Positions 1 through 6,693 of a stretch of DNA of 20,623 nt are shown piece by piece. The notes under the pieces are model-generated. The model was given only the letters and a program-made list of their open reading frames with translations, was not told the origin of the DNA and ran no database searches. A program made the translations under genes and the position numbers. Numbering within the stretch: position 1 is the stretch's first letter; each line of letters begins with the position of its first letter. Source of the DNA: Christensenellaceae bacterium (lineage in GTDB: Bacteria; Bacillota; Clostridia; Christensenellales; Aristaeellaceae); assembly GCA_020025205.1 (NCBI GenBank), contig JAHHSO010000030.1, positions 1 through 20,623 of the forward strand, read 5' to 3'.

Positions 1-216
1 CCTCAAGATTGAGGGGTTAGGGGTGTTGAGGCGGACGTAGTCCGCTTTTCTTGTGATGAAGATTTGTCATGACATCAATTAGCATGAGAACGGTTTCGTG
101 CAATTCGGCTGGGAAGGAGAAGAACGACTTTGCAAGTGCATACTTTGCGTACACAGGCTTCATCAAAATGACATGGTTGTGCTGTGAATGAATCCGATAA
201 TCTTGTTTTTGCGCAT
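1..216. other. Gene-free stretch at window edge
   Basis: I see no credible gene here on either strand. The only open frame on the minus strand is the extension of a reading frame antisense to thiT codons, with no ribosome binding site. A reading frame entering from the left closes within 40 bases in all three plus frames, so at most the tail of an upstream gene is present. The first 14 bases can form a small hairpin (CCTCA/TGAGG), and a second hairpin at 29-52 looks like a terminator. Confidence 0.5.
29..52 (+). terminator. Probable intrinsic terminator of an upstream gene
   Basis: The perfect inverted repeat GCGGAC-GTA-GTCCGC (31-45) is followed directly by TTTTCTT. The short loop and T-rich tail fit rho-independent termination of a plus-strand transcript that begins left of the window. 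The stem is short, so confidence is moderate. Confidence 0.5.
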
Positions 217-250
217 ATAAAAACCCGGGGACAGGATAGCTGTCCCCGGG
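217..250 (-). terminator. Intrinsic terminator of thiT
   Basis: On the minus strand a 10-bp GC-rich perfect stem (224-233 with 241-250, CCCGGGGACA/TGTCCCCGGG, 7-base loop) is followed by a run of five T. It lies about 37 bases past the thiT stop codon. This is a textbook rho-independent terminator and closes the thiT transcript. Confidence 0.93.
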
Positions 251-286
251 AAGGCGTTATGCATGCTGCCGATTTAAACGGAACAA

Positions 287-919
287 TCAGGCTTGCAGAG
301 CCATTTTCTTTGCTGCAGAACGGATCTGCGGGATGGAGGCCAGCACCAGGCAGATGATGGTTTCCGGAATCAGGTAAGTGCCGTTGTACACGATGGCGTA
401 CACAATCGGACTCTGACCTTCGGGCGTGGAGGAAGCGAAGAAGATGACGCCGGCAAGGAAGGCACACAGGAAACGGCCGAAGGAGCCGAGAATGATGCCG
501 GGGATAAAGTTCCATTTTCCATTGAACTTGCTGGAAAGGCCTGCAAGACCCAGCATGGCAAATGCGAGCGGATAGTCCAGCAGAAGCTCGACAGGATGGA
601 CGAAGTAAGCATCCTGAATGAACTGAAGGATGCCGTAAGCCATGCCGACAAGCATGCCGGGGCCAACGCCGTAGGCATAGGCGAACATGAAGATGGGCAG
701 CATGGATGCCAGCGTGATGGAGCCGCCCTGCGGCATCTTGTACAGGCGGACATAGGAAAGGATGAAGGCCAGAGCAATGCACAGGGAGGCGTTGGCCAGC
801 ATGCGCGCATTCCAGTTCTTCTTGTTGCGGGTGATCGCGTAGAACACGACACCGATGATGACGAGGGCAGCCAGAATGCCCCACACGACGGGAGAAATCT
901 TTGCAAACTTGGAAAACAT
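287..919 (-). CDS. thiT: Energy-coupled thiamine transporter S component ThiT
   Basis: This is a 210-residue membrane protein that matches ThiT, the thiamine-binding S component of ECF-type vitamin importers. The sequence shows six or more hydrophobic segments. It also has ThiT-like motifs: MPQGGSITLASMLPI near residues 62-76, GxxxGMAYGILQFIQD near 88-103 and LDYPLAFAMLGLAG near 114-127. The start at 919 is preceded by AAAGGGG (928-934) at 8-base spacing; an in-frame ATG 14 codons upstream has no ribosome binding site. An extra N-terminal hydrophobic stretch (about residues 10-29) precedes the usual core. No ecfA or ecfT gene is in the window, so it must share the energising module from elsewhere (group II ECF). 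The TPP riboswitch upstream independently supports the thiamine assignment. Confidence 0.93.
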   Translation of the reverse strand: MFSKFAKISPVVWGILAALVIIGVVFYAITRNKKNWNARMLANASLCIALAFILSYVRLYKMPQGGSITLASMLPIFMFAYAYGVGPGMLVGMAYGILQFIQDAYFVHPVELLLDYPLAFAMLGLAGLSSKFNGKWNFIPGIILGSFGRFLCAFLAGVIFFASSTPEGQSPIVYAIVYNGTYLIPETIICLVLASIPQIRSAAKKMALQA

Positions 920-1008
920 GGGAACAACCCCTTTCGTATTTTTGCAATTCTTCAGCCGCAAAACAGGCAGAGCCTATTCCATTTGAGGACAGAATGTATC
1001 CTGTACAT

Positions 1009-1040
1009 CAAAAAACCGCATCTCCAAAACAGAGATGCGG
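1009..1040 (-). terminator. Riboswitch-controlled terminator in thiT leader
   Basis: On the minus strand, the 9-bp stem CCGCATCTC/GAGATGCGG (1016-1024 with 1032-1040) is followed by TTTTTT. It sits between the TPP aptamer and the thiT ribosome binding site. It is the expected expression platform: TPP binding should leave this hairpin free to form and stop transcription before thiT. Confidence 0.88.
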
Positions 1041-1053
1041 CTGCTAACGAGCG

Positions 1054-1137
1054 AAACGCTTCCCTACGGTAGGATGATCTACACAGGTTCAAAGGGACTG
1101 GCCATTGGCCATCTCAGCAAAATTGCGCCCCCAGCGG
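1054..1137 (-). ncRNA. TPP riboswitch (THI element) upstream of thiT
   Basis: Read on the minus strand, this leader has the conserved THI-box order: a GGGGGC segment (about 1126-1132), CTGAGATGG, CCCTTTGAACCTG, and CGTAGGGAAG at the 3' end. These are the pyrimidine-sensing and pyrophosphate-sensing cores of the TPP aptamer. A strong promoter lies just upstream and an intrinsic terminator just downstream, so the likely mode is transcription attenuation: high TPP gives termination and low thiT expression. Exact aptamer ends are approximate. Confidence 0.94.
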
Positions 1138-1156
1138 TTTTGGAATTGTCGTAGAC

Positions 1157-1185
1157 ATTATAGCGGCAGGAAGTGCGTTTGTCAA
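1157..1185 (-). promoter_or_regulatory. Consensus sigma-A promoter of thiT
   Basis: On the minus strand TTGACA (1185-1180) and TATAAT (1162-1157) are separated by exactly 17 bases, a perfect match to the housekeeping consensus. Transcription should start near 1150, about a dozen bases before the riboswitch. Such a strong promoter fits a gene controlled after initiation by its leader RNA. Confidence 0.92.
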
Positions 1186-1288
1186 GATGATGCATGCGAT
1201 TCTAAGTGCGTAAAACCGACCGAAAAGGGAAAAAATCAGAAAAACAGAGGGAAATCAGCAGTTTTTTCATCGAAAATACAATTTACCC

Positions 1289-1317
1289 TTGAAAAACATT
1301 CGCTTTCAGGATAGAAT
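1289..1317 (+). promoter_or_regulatory. Sigma-A promoter of the aroK-like to divIVA operon
   Basis: TTGAAA (1289-1294), a 17-base spacer and TAGAAT (1312-1317) give a near-consensus housekeeping promoter. The predicted start is near 1324, leaving a leader of about 27 bases before the ATG at 1351. It is divergent from the thiT promoter and is the only clear promoter before the eight-gene run ending at divIVA. Confidence 0.85.
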
Positions 1318-1350
1318 AAACAGGGATTTTCTGTAGAGAGAAGGATATGG

Positions 1351-1866
1351 ATGGCTAATGTTGTGTTGATAGGCATGCCGGGATGCGGGAAAAGCACAAT
1401 TGGCGTGCTGCTTGCAAAGGCATTAAAAATGAATTTTCTGGATACAGATGCCGCTTTTCAAAACAGACAGGGCAGACGGCTTCAAGAGATCATCGATGAG
1501 GCAGGCATAGATGCTTTCCTGCAGATGGAAGAAGAATGTGTCCTGGCGATTGATGTTAAAAATACGGTAATTGCTACAGGCGGAAGCGTTGTATATGGAG
1601 AAAAAGCCATGCGTCATCTCCATGAGCATGGCATTGTCGTTTATCTCAAACTGCCGTATGATGAAATTGAAAAAAGGCTTTCCAATTTGGATTCGCGCGG
1701 TGTCACGCTGCGCCAGGGACAGACGCTTCGGGATTTATACAACGAACGCATTCCTCTCTACGAAAAAGAAGCAGATATTGTTTTTGATCCGGGCAGAATG
1801 CATATCGATGAGACGGCTCAAGCGCTGAAAGCGTGCATGGATGACCGGATGGGGGAAAAGAAATGA
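1351..1866 (+). CDS. Shikimate kinase-like P-loop kinase
   Basis: This 171-residue protein has the fold signature of AroK-type small-molecule kinases. It carries a Walker A loop GMPGCGKST (8-16), LDTD (30-33), an ATGGS loop (75-79) and the lid/NERxPLY segment (130-137). Canonical AroK phosphorylates shikimate for aromatic amino acid synthesis. Here the shikimate-binding Arg of the usual FRxxE motif is Leu (FLQME, 56-60) and GGG reads GGS, while Arg133 of NER is kept. The substrate is therefore uncertain. Start: GAGAAGGA (1338-1345) lies 5 bases before the ATG; an ATG at 1347 gives only three codons. It heads the operon and its stop overlaps the next start (ATGA, 1863-1866), so translation is coupled to the Nudix gene. 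Confidence 0.8.
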   Translation: MANVVLIGMPGCGKSTIGVLLAKALKMNFLDTDAAFQNRQGRRLQEIIDEAGIDAFLQMEEECVLAIDVKNTVIATGGSVVYGEKAMRHLHEHGIVVYLKLPYDEIEKRLSNLDSRGVTLRQGQTLRDLYNERIPLYEKEADIVFDPGRMHIDETAQALKACMDDRMGEKK

Positions 1867-2378
1867 GCGCTGAAATTTGGGATCTGTATGATGCGCAGGG
1901 CAGAAAAAGCGATCAAACCATGGTGCGCGGAGAAGAGGTGCCGCAGGGCCTGTACCATATCTGCGTACACATCTGGCCTGTCAACAGCAGGGGAGAGCTG
2001 CTCATTCAGCGGCGGGCGATGACGGTTCAATGGAAACCCGGCACTTGGGCGGTTACGGGCGGCTCGGCGGTCGCCGGTGAAGACGCCATAACGGCAGCGC
2101 GGCGTGAATTGCGCGAAGAGCTGGGCGCGCAGCCGGAGAAACTCTATGAAATAGCCTGTTTGCGGAGAGTAAATTCATTTTGTTATGTTTATCTCTTCAA
2201 AACGGACTGCCCGGCAAGTGAATTTGTTCTTCAAAAAGAGGAAGTCAGCGCTGTTCGCTGGTGCTCCATGGCGTCCCTTTCGCAGATGGTTGCAGAAGGC
2301 GCGTTTTACAATCACGGCGACGCGTATTATCAAATGCTGTTTGAATACACCCGGCGTCTTGTCGCGGGAACCCTTTAA
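1863..2378 (+). CDS. Nudix hydrolase
   Basis: This 171-residue protein contains a perfect Nudix box, GX5EX7REUXEEXGU, from G67 to A89 (REL-REELGA at 81-89). The metal-binding and catalytic Glu residues E82, E85 and E86 are present. Nudix enzymes cleave nucleoside diphosphates linked to another group X. The N-terminal part (IWDLYD..GR near 5-14, LLIQRRA near 46-52) resembles the IPP-isomerase/YfcD-like branch often annotated simply as Nudix. The substrate cannot be told from sequence. The gene overlaps the kinase-like gene by four bases and probably depends on it for translation. The 40 bases to the next gene hold a GCGGC/GCCGC hairpin without a T tract, so not a terminator. Confidence 0.9.
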   Translation: MSAEIWDLYDAQGRKSDQTMVRGEEVPQGLYHICVHIWPVNSRGELLIQRRAMTVQWKPGTWAVTGGSAVAGEDAITAARRELREELGAQPEKLYEIACLRRVNSFCYVYLFKTDCPASEFVLQKEEVSAVRWCSMASLSQMVAEGAFYNHGDAYYQMLFEYTRRLVAGTL

Positions 2379-2418
2379 AATACTGGCTGCGGCAGAGGCC
2401 GCCTGAGGTTAAAGCATT

Positions 2419-3399
2419 ATGAAAAAACTGTATTTTTCCACGTTTATTCAGGGACTTGAAAACCCTGTTGAAACCATGCTGCGCAAGGAAGGCGGCGTTG
2501 CGGTAGAACGCATGCTCTCCGGCGCGGCGTTGTATCGCAGCGTTCGCGAGCCGTCCTTTCCGTTTGTCCATCAGACATTCCGCGTACTCTTCCAGATGAA
2601 GCCCTGCGGCGTGGATGAGGCGGTAAATCGGCTGCTGACAACGGGCGGCTGGCTGGATCGGTTCCCGTTCGAAGAGACGCAGGGCAAAAAGTTCCGCATC
2701 GTTACGGCAAAGGATGGGCAGCTTGTCAGCGCCAACATGCGCCGTGTGGACATGCTGGAAAAAGCGATCTGCGAACAGACCGGCATGCGCACGTATCGCG
2801 AGCGTCCAGAGGTGGAGCTGTGGGTACTGTGCCGTCCAGAGGCGGCGTATTTCCTGTGGCGTATGGGCAAGCGCCCGGCCAAGCAGGAAGGCCAGCTGAG
2901 AACGGATGTCTGCGCGGTAGTGTCTTTCCTGTCCCAATGCGGCGGCAAGAACGCGGCGATACTCGGCAGCACGGGTACATCGCTGCCCGCAGCGCTGAAG
3001 GCTGGCGGTGCCAGATCGCTCACCTGTGTCTGTAAAGACCGTGCGACGGCTCGCCTGATCGAAAGCAAGGTGCGCGGGGTGCGCGCCTGCGAAGGCTCCA
3101 GCGGGTATACTGATCTGCCGGATGCCAGCCAGAATGCTGTTGTGCTTCATCTGCCGGTAAAAGCTGAAAAGACAGAACGGCTGGAATCGGATCTGCGCAA
3201 TGCGATGTATGAGGCGCGCCGAGTGTTGGCGGATGAGGGCAGGATCGTCGTCGTGGCTTCCCTGGATCATGCACAGGCCACTCTGCGCAAGACGCAGGGA
3301 GTTCGGGTGCTGGCGCGTTATCCGATTGTGCTCAGCGGTCAGCAAAGCGCAATCTGGGTGATGACTGTCAATCAGGACAGCGAAGAAGAGATGATGTAA
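2419..3399 (+). CDS. Degenerate THUMP/methyltransferase-like protein
   Basis: This 326-residue protein is not firmly recognised. Its layout resembles THUMP-containing RNA methyltransferases of the RlmL/Trm14 type: a ferredoxin-like N terminus (about 1-70), a THUMP-like segment (about 90-150, with RPEVELWVLCRPEAAYFL), then a Rossmann-like C terminus (about 160-310). Where active members have the SAM-binding DPxCGSGT loop, this one reads ILGSTGTSLPAA (181-192). No NPPY or DPPY motif is seen near 236-248 (ASQNAVVLHLPVK). It may therefore bind RNA without methylating it, or have diverged in function. A GAGG ribosome binding site at 2405-2408 lies 10 bases before the ATG. It sits between the Nudix gene and the HlyD-like gene. 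Confidence 0.6.
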   Translation: MKKLYFSTFIQGLENPVETMLRKEGGVAVERMLSGAALYRSVREPSFPFVHQTFRVLFQMKPCGVDEAVNRLLTTGGWLDRFPFEETQGKKFRIVTAKDGQLVSANMRRVDMLEKAICEQTGMRTYRERPEVELWVLCRPEAAYFLWRMGKRPAKQEGQLRTDVCAVVSFLSQCGGKNAAILGSTGTSLPAALKAGGARSLTCVCKDRATARLIESKVRGVRACEGSSGYTDLPDASQNAVVLHLPVKAEKTERLESDLRNAMYEARRVLADEGRIVVVASLDHAQATLRKTQGVRVLARYPIVLSGQQSAIWVMTVNQDSEEEMM

Positions 3400-3414
3400 G
3401 AAGGGGCGCGCACA

Positions 3415-4638
3415 ATGGGCACGAAAAAGAGAAAAAAGAAAAAGCGCAGCAATCGCGTATGGATGCGCGTGCTGGTGGTGCTGCTCATCGTCGTGCTGGC
3501 CGGTGTCGCTGTTTGGCAGCTTCGCGGCATGTTCGCGTCCAATGCTTCCACAGCCGTCGTCAAAGAGAGTACGATGGGCAACTATTACAACGGCACGCTG
3601 GTCATTGCGCGCAATGAATCGCTTTATGAGACGGAAAATAAGGCGAGCGTTGAGTTTGTTGCAGCAGAGGGCAGCTATGTGAGCCGCGGCTCTGTCATCT
3701 GCAAAGTGTACTCCGCCGGTTATAATCAAACGGAAATCAACCGCCTTTTGAATCATCGTGAACAGATTCGTGCATATCATGTTAATCAGGTGTTCAATAC
3801 TTACGTGGATGCGGCACTGGACAACGAAAATGCGGAGATTACTTCTCTGGCGCAGCAGGTGCGAACCCTGGTGCAAAAGCGCGGAGTAGGCAGCCTGAGC
3901 AATCTGGAAAAACAGATGGACAGCGCGCTGAGAGCGCGAAAGAGTTACCTCAAGCAGAAGTATCCGGACGACCAGACGCTTTCCGAGCTGTATAAGGTTG
4001 AAAACGATCACATGAAGAAGATCGAAAGCTGGACAACCACCTATACAGCGCCTGAAGACTGCCTGGTTAGTTTCTATACGGATGGATATGAAAATACGGT
4101 CAACGCTTCTACATATGCCGAACTGACACCTGCTGCGGTTCGCGGGGTCATTCGCGGTGCAGCGCCGGAACAGTCCACTGTATCCAGAGGAAGCGATCCT
4201 ATTTTCCGAACGGTTGCTGAGGATGAATGGTATGCGTTGTTTCTCTGCCAGGATAGGGACTGGAATCCGGTTGTCGGCGAAAAGTATCATGTTCAGCTGA
4301 CGGACTTCAGCAATTATGTTGTAGATGGCGAAGTAGTCTCCTTTACCCGCATCGGTGGAGATTTGCTTCTGCGGATGCGTGTGGATCAGAGCGTTGAGCC
4401 TGTTCTGAATATTCGTACGTGCGCGGCGAGTGTGGGCGATTTCGTGACCGGCTTCAACGTGCCCATGCGGGCGCTGTACTCGATGAACGATCAGATTGGC
4501 GTGGTTATGCTGGACGGTTCCAATCAGATTTTTATCGGCGTGACGGTGATCTCCTATCCCGATGCAGATACTGCTTTTGTCCGCCCAACGCTGGAAAATG
4601 CGCCATTGGCCGGAGGGACAACCGTAAGACTGTTTTAA
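3415..4638 (+). CDS. HlyD-like membrane-anchored protein near division genes
   Basis: This 407-residue protein has a strongly basic N terminus (KKRKKKKR at 4-11) and one membrane segment (about 17-35). A large extracytoplasmic region follows, so the topology is probably N-in/C-out. The segment ASVEFVAAEGSYVSRGSVICKV resembles the biotinyl-lipoyl half-motif of HlyD/membrane fusion proteins. A helical region (about 105-200) and a beta-rich C-terminal region follow. HlyD proteins normally bridge an exporter, but no ABC or RND partner is encoded nearby. Proteins of this kind are known upstream of yggS-sepF in Clostridia, which suggests a link to the envelope or division rather than export. It starts 15 bases after the previous stop, with AAGGGG just upstream (3401-3406). 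Confidence 0.72.
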   Translation: MGTKKRKKKKRSNRVWMRVLVVLLIVVLAGVAVWQLRGMFASNASTAVVKESTMGNYYNGTLVIARNESLYETENKASVEFVAAEGSYVSRGSVICKVYSAGYNQTEINRLLNHREQIRAYHVNQVFNTYVDAALDNENAEITSLAQQVRTLVQKRGVGSLSNLEKQMDSALRARKSYLKQKYPDDQTLSELYKVENDHMKKIESWTTTYTAPEDCLVSFYTDGYENTVNASTYAELTPAAVRGVIRGAAPEQSTVSRGSDPIFRTVAEDEWYALFLCQDRDWNPVVGEKYHVQLTDFSNYVVDGEVVSFTRIGGDLLLRMRVDQSVEPVLNIRTCAASVGDFVTGFNVPMRALYSMNDQIGVVMLDGSNQIFIGVTVISYPDADTAFVRPTLENAPLAGGTTVRLF

Positions 4639-4661
4639 TCGGAAAAGAGAGGAGCACAGCG

Positions 4662-5360
4662 ATGCAGGAGCAGATCGTTGAGCGGGTCAGTCAGATCCGT
4701 GCAGCTGTGAATGAAGCGGCGATGGAACGCTGGGGACGCGCCCCACAGATCATTGCGGTGAGCAAAACGGTGCCCGCAGAGACGGTGAATACCGTTCTGA
4801 AAGCGGGAATTGTACACCTTGGAGAGAACCGCGTGCAGGAAATACTCGAAAAATTGCCTCATTTGGACGCTTCTTTTCAAATTGATCTGATTGGAAGGTT
4901 GCAAAACAACAAGGTTAAATATATAATAGATAAAGTTGCTATGATCCAGTCCCTGGACAGAATGGAACTGGCACAGGAAATTGACCGCCGCGCACAGCAG
5001 CATGGGCTGCGGATGCCGGTACTGATTCAGGTGAATATAGGCAAAGAACCGCAGAAAGGCGGCATCAATGAGGAAGAACTTTTTTCCTTTGCGCGTGATG
5101 CCGCTGCACTTCCCGGTATTCAGATCAAGGGGCTGATGGCGGTGATGCCGAATCTCAATGATCAAGATGCACTGCGCCCTTATTTTGCGCGTATGTATGC
5201 GCTTTTTGACAAGTTCAGGCAGGAGGCCATCTCTGGCACGGACATCGTGGAACTGTCCATGGGCATGTCCGGGGATTATCTGCTGGCGGCGCAGGAAGGC
5301 GCCACCCACGTGCGCATCGGTTCTGCTATATTCGGTGCGCGCAAAACGGCAGGCCATTAA
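4662..5360 (+). CDS. yggS: PLP homeostasis protein YggS/YlmE
   Basis: This 232-residue protein belongs to the YggS/PROSC family, which binds pyridoxal 5'-phosphate and is thought to buffer PLP and amino-acid pools; no catalytic reaction is established. The PLP-binding lysine is K35 in IAVSKTV. LGENRVQE (53-60), IGRLQNNK and the C-terminal LSMGMSGDY, followed by a VRIGSAIFG phosphate-binding stretch, match the family. Length is normal for the single-domain TIM-barrel form. The ATG at 4662 follows GAGAGGAGC (4647-4655) and lies 23 bases after the hlyD-like stop. An open frame extends upstream but overlaps that gene and is not used. The gene is the ylmE position of the Gram-positive ylmE-ylmF-ylmH-divIVA block. 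Confidence 0.94.
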   Translation: MQEQIVERVSQIRAAVNEAAMERWGRAPQIIAVSKTVPAETVNTVLKAGIVHLGENRVQEILEKLPHLDASFQIDLIGRLQNNKVKYIIDKVAMIQSLDRMELAQEIDRRAQQHGLRMPVLIQVNIGKEPQKGGINEEELFSFARDAAALPGIQIKGLMAVMPNLNDQDALRPYFARMYALFDKFRQEAISGTDIVELSMGMSGDYLLAAQEGATHVRIGSAIFGARKTAGH

Positions 5361-5383
5361 GACTTCAAGGGGGATACACGTTC

Positions 5384-5926
5384 ATGAGTTTTTGGGAAAC
5401 GCTGTCAAAGAAGCTCGGATTCATTGCCGATGAGGACGACGATCGCAGCGAAGAGCTTGATGAGAACGAGCTGATGGATGAGGAAGAAGACGACGAGGAA
5501 CAGGAACCCCGCCGTTCATTCCGTTTTCCAGGCAGTGGTTTTTCTAGAAGGCGTGAGGAAGAAGAGGAAGAGCCGGAGGAGGAGCCTTATCGTTCACCGC
5601 GCCGAAGCAATGTGATTCATGACCAGCGCATGAACGCCCGTGCGGAACAGCAATATACCCACTGCGAGCGCATTGTCAATGTGCGCCAGATCGAAGAGTG
5701 CAGGGAAATCATCAAGTATCTTCTGCACGGGGAGAGCATCCTGCTCAATTTGGAGAATATTGATCCAAAGGATTGCGGGCGCGTGGTCGATCTGCTCAGC
5801 GGTGCGGCATTTGCGCTTCAGGGACGAATGATCAAGGTGGCGCATCTGTCCTACCTGCTGGCGCCTGAAAATGTGAAAATTGTTGAAGAGGATATATACG
5901 CGGCCAGCCGTATGCACTATCGTTGA
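5384..5926 (+). CDS. sepF: Cell division protein SepF
   Basis: SepF binds the C-terminal tail of FtsZ and anchors the Z ring to the membrane. This 180-residue protein shows the three expected parts. There is an N-terminal amphipathic membrane-targeting helix (residues 1-13), a linker, and the C-terminal SepF/DUF552 domain (about 95-175, with IVNVRQIEECREIIKYLL and VDLLSGAAFALQG). The linker (about 16-82) is unusually long and highly charged, with acidic runs interrupted by RRSFRFPG and RRR. The ATG at 5384 has AAGGGGG (5367-5373) upstream. It ends overlapping the ylmH start, placing it in the ylmE-ylmF-ylmH-divIVA operon. Confidence 0.95.
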   Translation: MSFWETLSKKLGFIADEDDDRSEELDENELMDEEEDDEEQEPRRSFRFPGSGFSRRREEEEEEPEEEPYRSPRRSNVIHDQRMNARAEQQYTHCERIVNVRQIEECREIIKYLLHGESILLNLENIDPKDCGRVVDLLSGAAFALQGRMIKVAHLSYLLAPENVKIVEEDIYAASRMHYR

Positions 5927-6660
5927 TGATGGAAGACAGAACACTGGAATTTGCGGCGCGCCTTGCTGGCAGCAGGGGCGTCGTTCGCTTTACGCGTTTT
6001 CTTGATCCGGCAATGGCTGTTTCAGCGGCAGACATCGCCCGCCAGAATGGTGCGGCGTTTTCCAGCTGGGGCGGTTACAAGCACGCTGAACGCGTGATGG
6101 GATGTTTTTCTCCATGGGGTGAAGCACCAGCAAAGGAGGAATATCCGCTTGTCTGCCTTCATTCTTCCTTTTCTTCAAAATTTTGCTCGCCTTCTCACCG
6201 CGATCTGCTGGGCGCTTTTATGGCTTTGGGCTTGACAAGAGACTGCATTGGCGATATTATCATAGGAGATGCAGATATTTATTTGTTTGCGTCTGTTCAA
6301 ACGGCTGATTTTATCGCCCAATCGTTGACAAGCGCCGGAAAAACGCCGCTGAATTGGCATGAGCTGAAGGGCGAAGTGCCGATTCCCGAACCTAAGGGAA
6401 CGGCATTTCATGACACCGTCAGTTCGCTTCGTTTGGATGCGGTGATTGCGGGTGCTTATCGTCTGTCCCGCAGCGAAGCCGCGGAGTTGATTCGTGCGGG
6501 CGCTGTCAAGCTCAATCATATTCCCTGTGAACGGGTGGATGCGCCTGTCGAAGAGGGCGCAATGCTTTCTGTGCGTTCAAAAGGAAGGGTAAGTCTGAAA
6601 AAGATCGATGGGATCACTCGTAAACAACGTATCGGACTTACATTTTTTCGATACGAATAA
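5926..6660 (+). CDS. ylmH: YlmH, S4-domain RNA-binding protein
   Basis: This is about 244 residues with a C-terminal S4 RNA-binding domain (about 168-235, LSRSEAAELIRAGAVKLNH) and a YlmH N-terminal region. In Bacillus subtilis YlmH acts on obstructed 50S subunits in ribosome-associated quality control, as a relative of RqcP; that is known from the family, not visible here. Three starts are possible: TTG 5923, ATG 5926 and ATG 5929. I choose 5926 because it shares one base with the sepF stop (TGATG), a usual re-initiation arrangement, and no good ribosome binding site favours another. A near-consensus promoter lies inside the coding sequence at 6232-6260. Confidence 0.9.
   Translation: MMEDRTLEFAARLAGSRGVVRFTRFLDPAMAVSAADIARQNGAAFSSWGGYKHAERVMGCFSPWGEAPAKEEYPLVCLHSSFSSKFCSPSHRDLLGAFMALGLTRDCIGDIIIGDADIYLFASVQTADFIAQSLTSAGKTPLNWHELKGEVPIPEPKGTAFHDTVSSLRLDAVIAGAYRLSRSEAAELIRAGAVKLNHIPCERVDAPVEEGAMLSVRSKGRVSLKKIDGITRKQRIGLTFFRYE
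6232..6260 (+). promoter_or_regulatory. Candidate internal promoter in ylmH, ahead of divIVA
   Basis: TTGACA (6232-6237), a 17-base spacer and TATTAT (6255-6260) match the sigma-A consensus at 11 of 12 positions within the ylmH reading frame. If active, it would give divIVA a separate transcript with a leader of about 430 bases. It could also be a chance product of the codons for LTRDCIGDII. Confidence 0.5.
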
Positions 6661-6693
6661 AAAATACGTCGTCTGCTGAAAGGAGTTTCTCCC

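Noticed and set aside
293..1072. Plus-strand open frame opposite thiT and its riboswitch
   Set aside because: Antisense to a recognised membrane protein and a conserved RNA; no ribosome binding site.
2389..2402. GCGGC-AGAG-GCCGC hairpin between Nudix and THUMP-like genes as a terminator
   Set aside because: No T tract follows, and the genes are closely spaced in one apparent operon.
2245..4290. Very long minus-strand open frame (681 codons) antisense to the Nudix, THUMP-like and HlyD-like genes
   Set aside because: Rich in His, Arg and Cys with no domain, no ribosome binding site and full overlap with three better-supported genes; it mirrors the codon bias of the plus strand.
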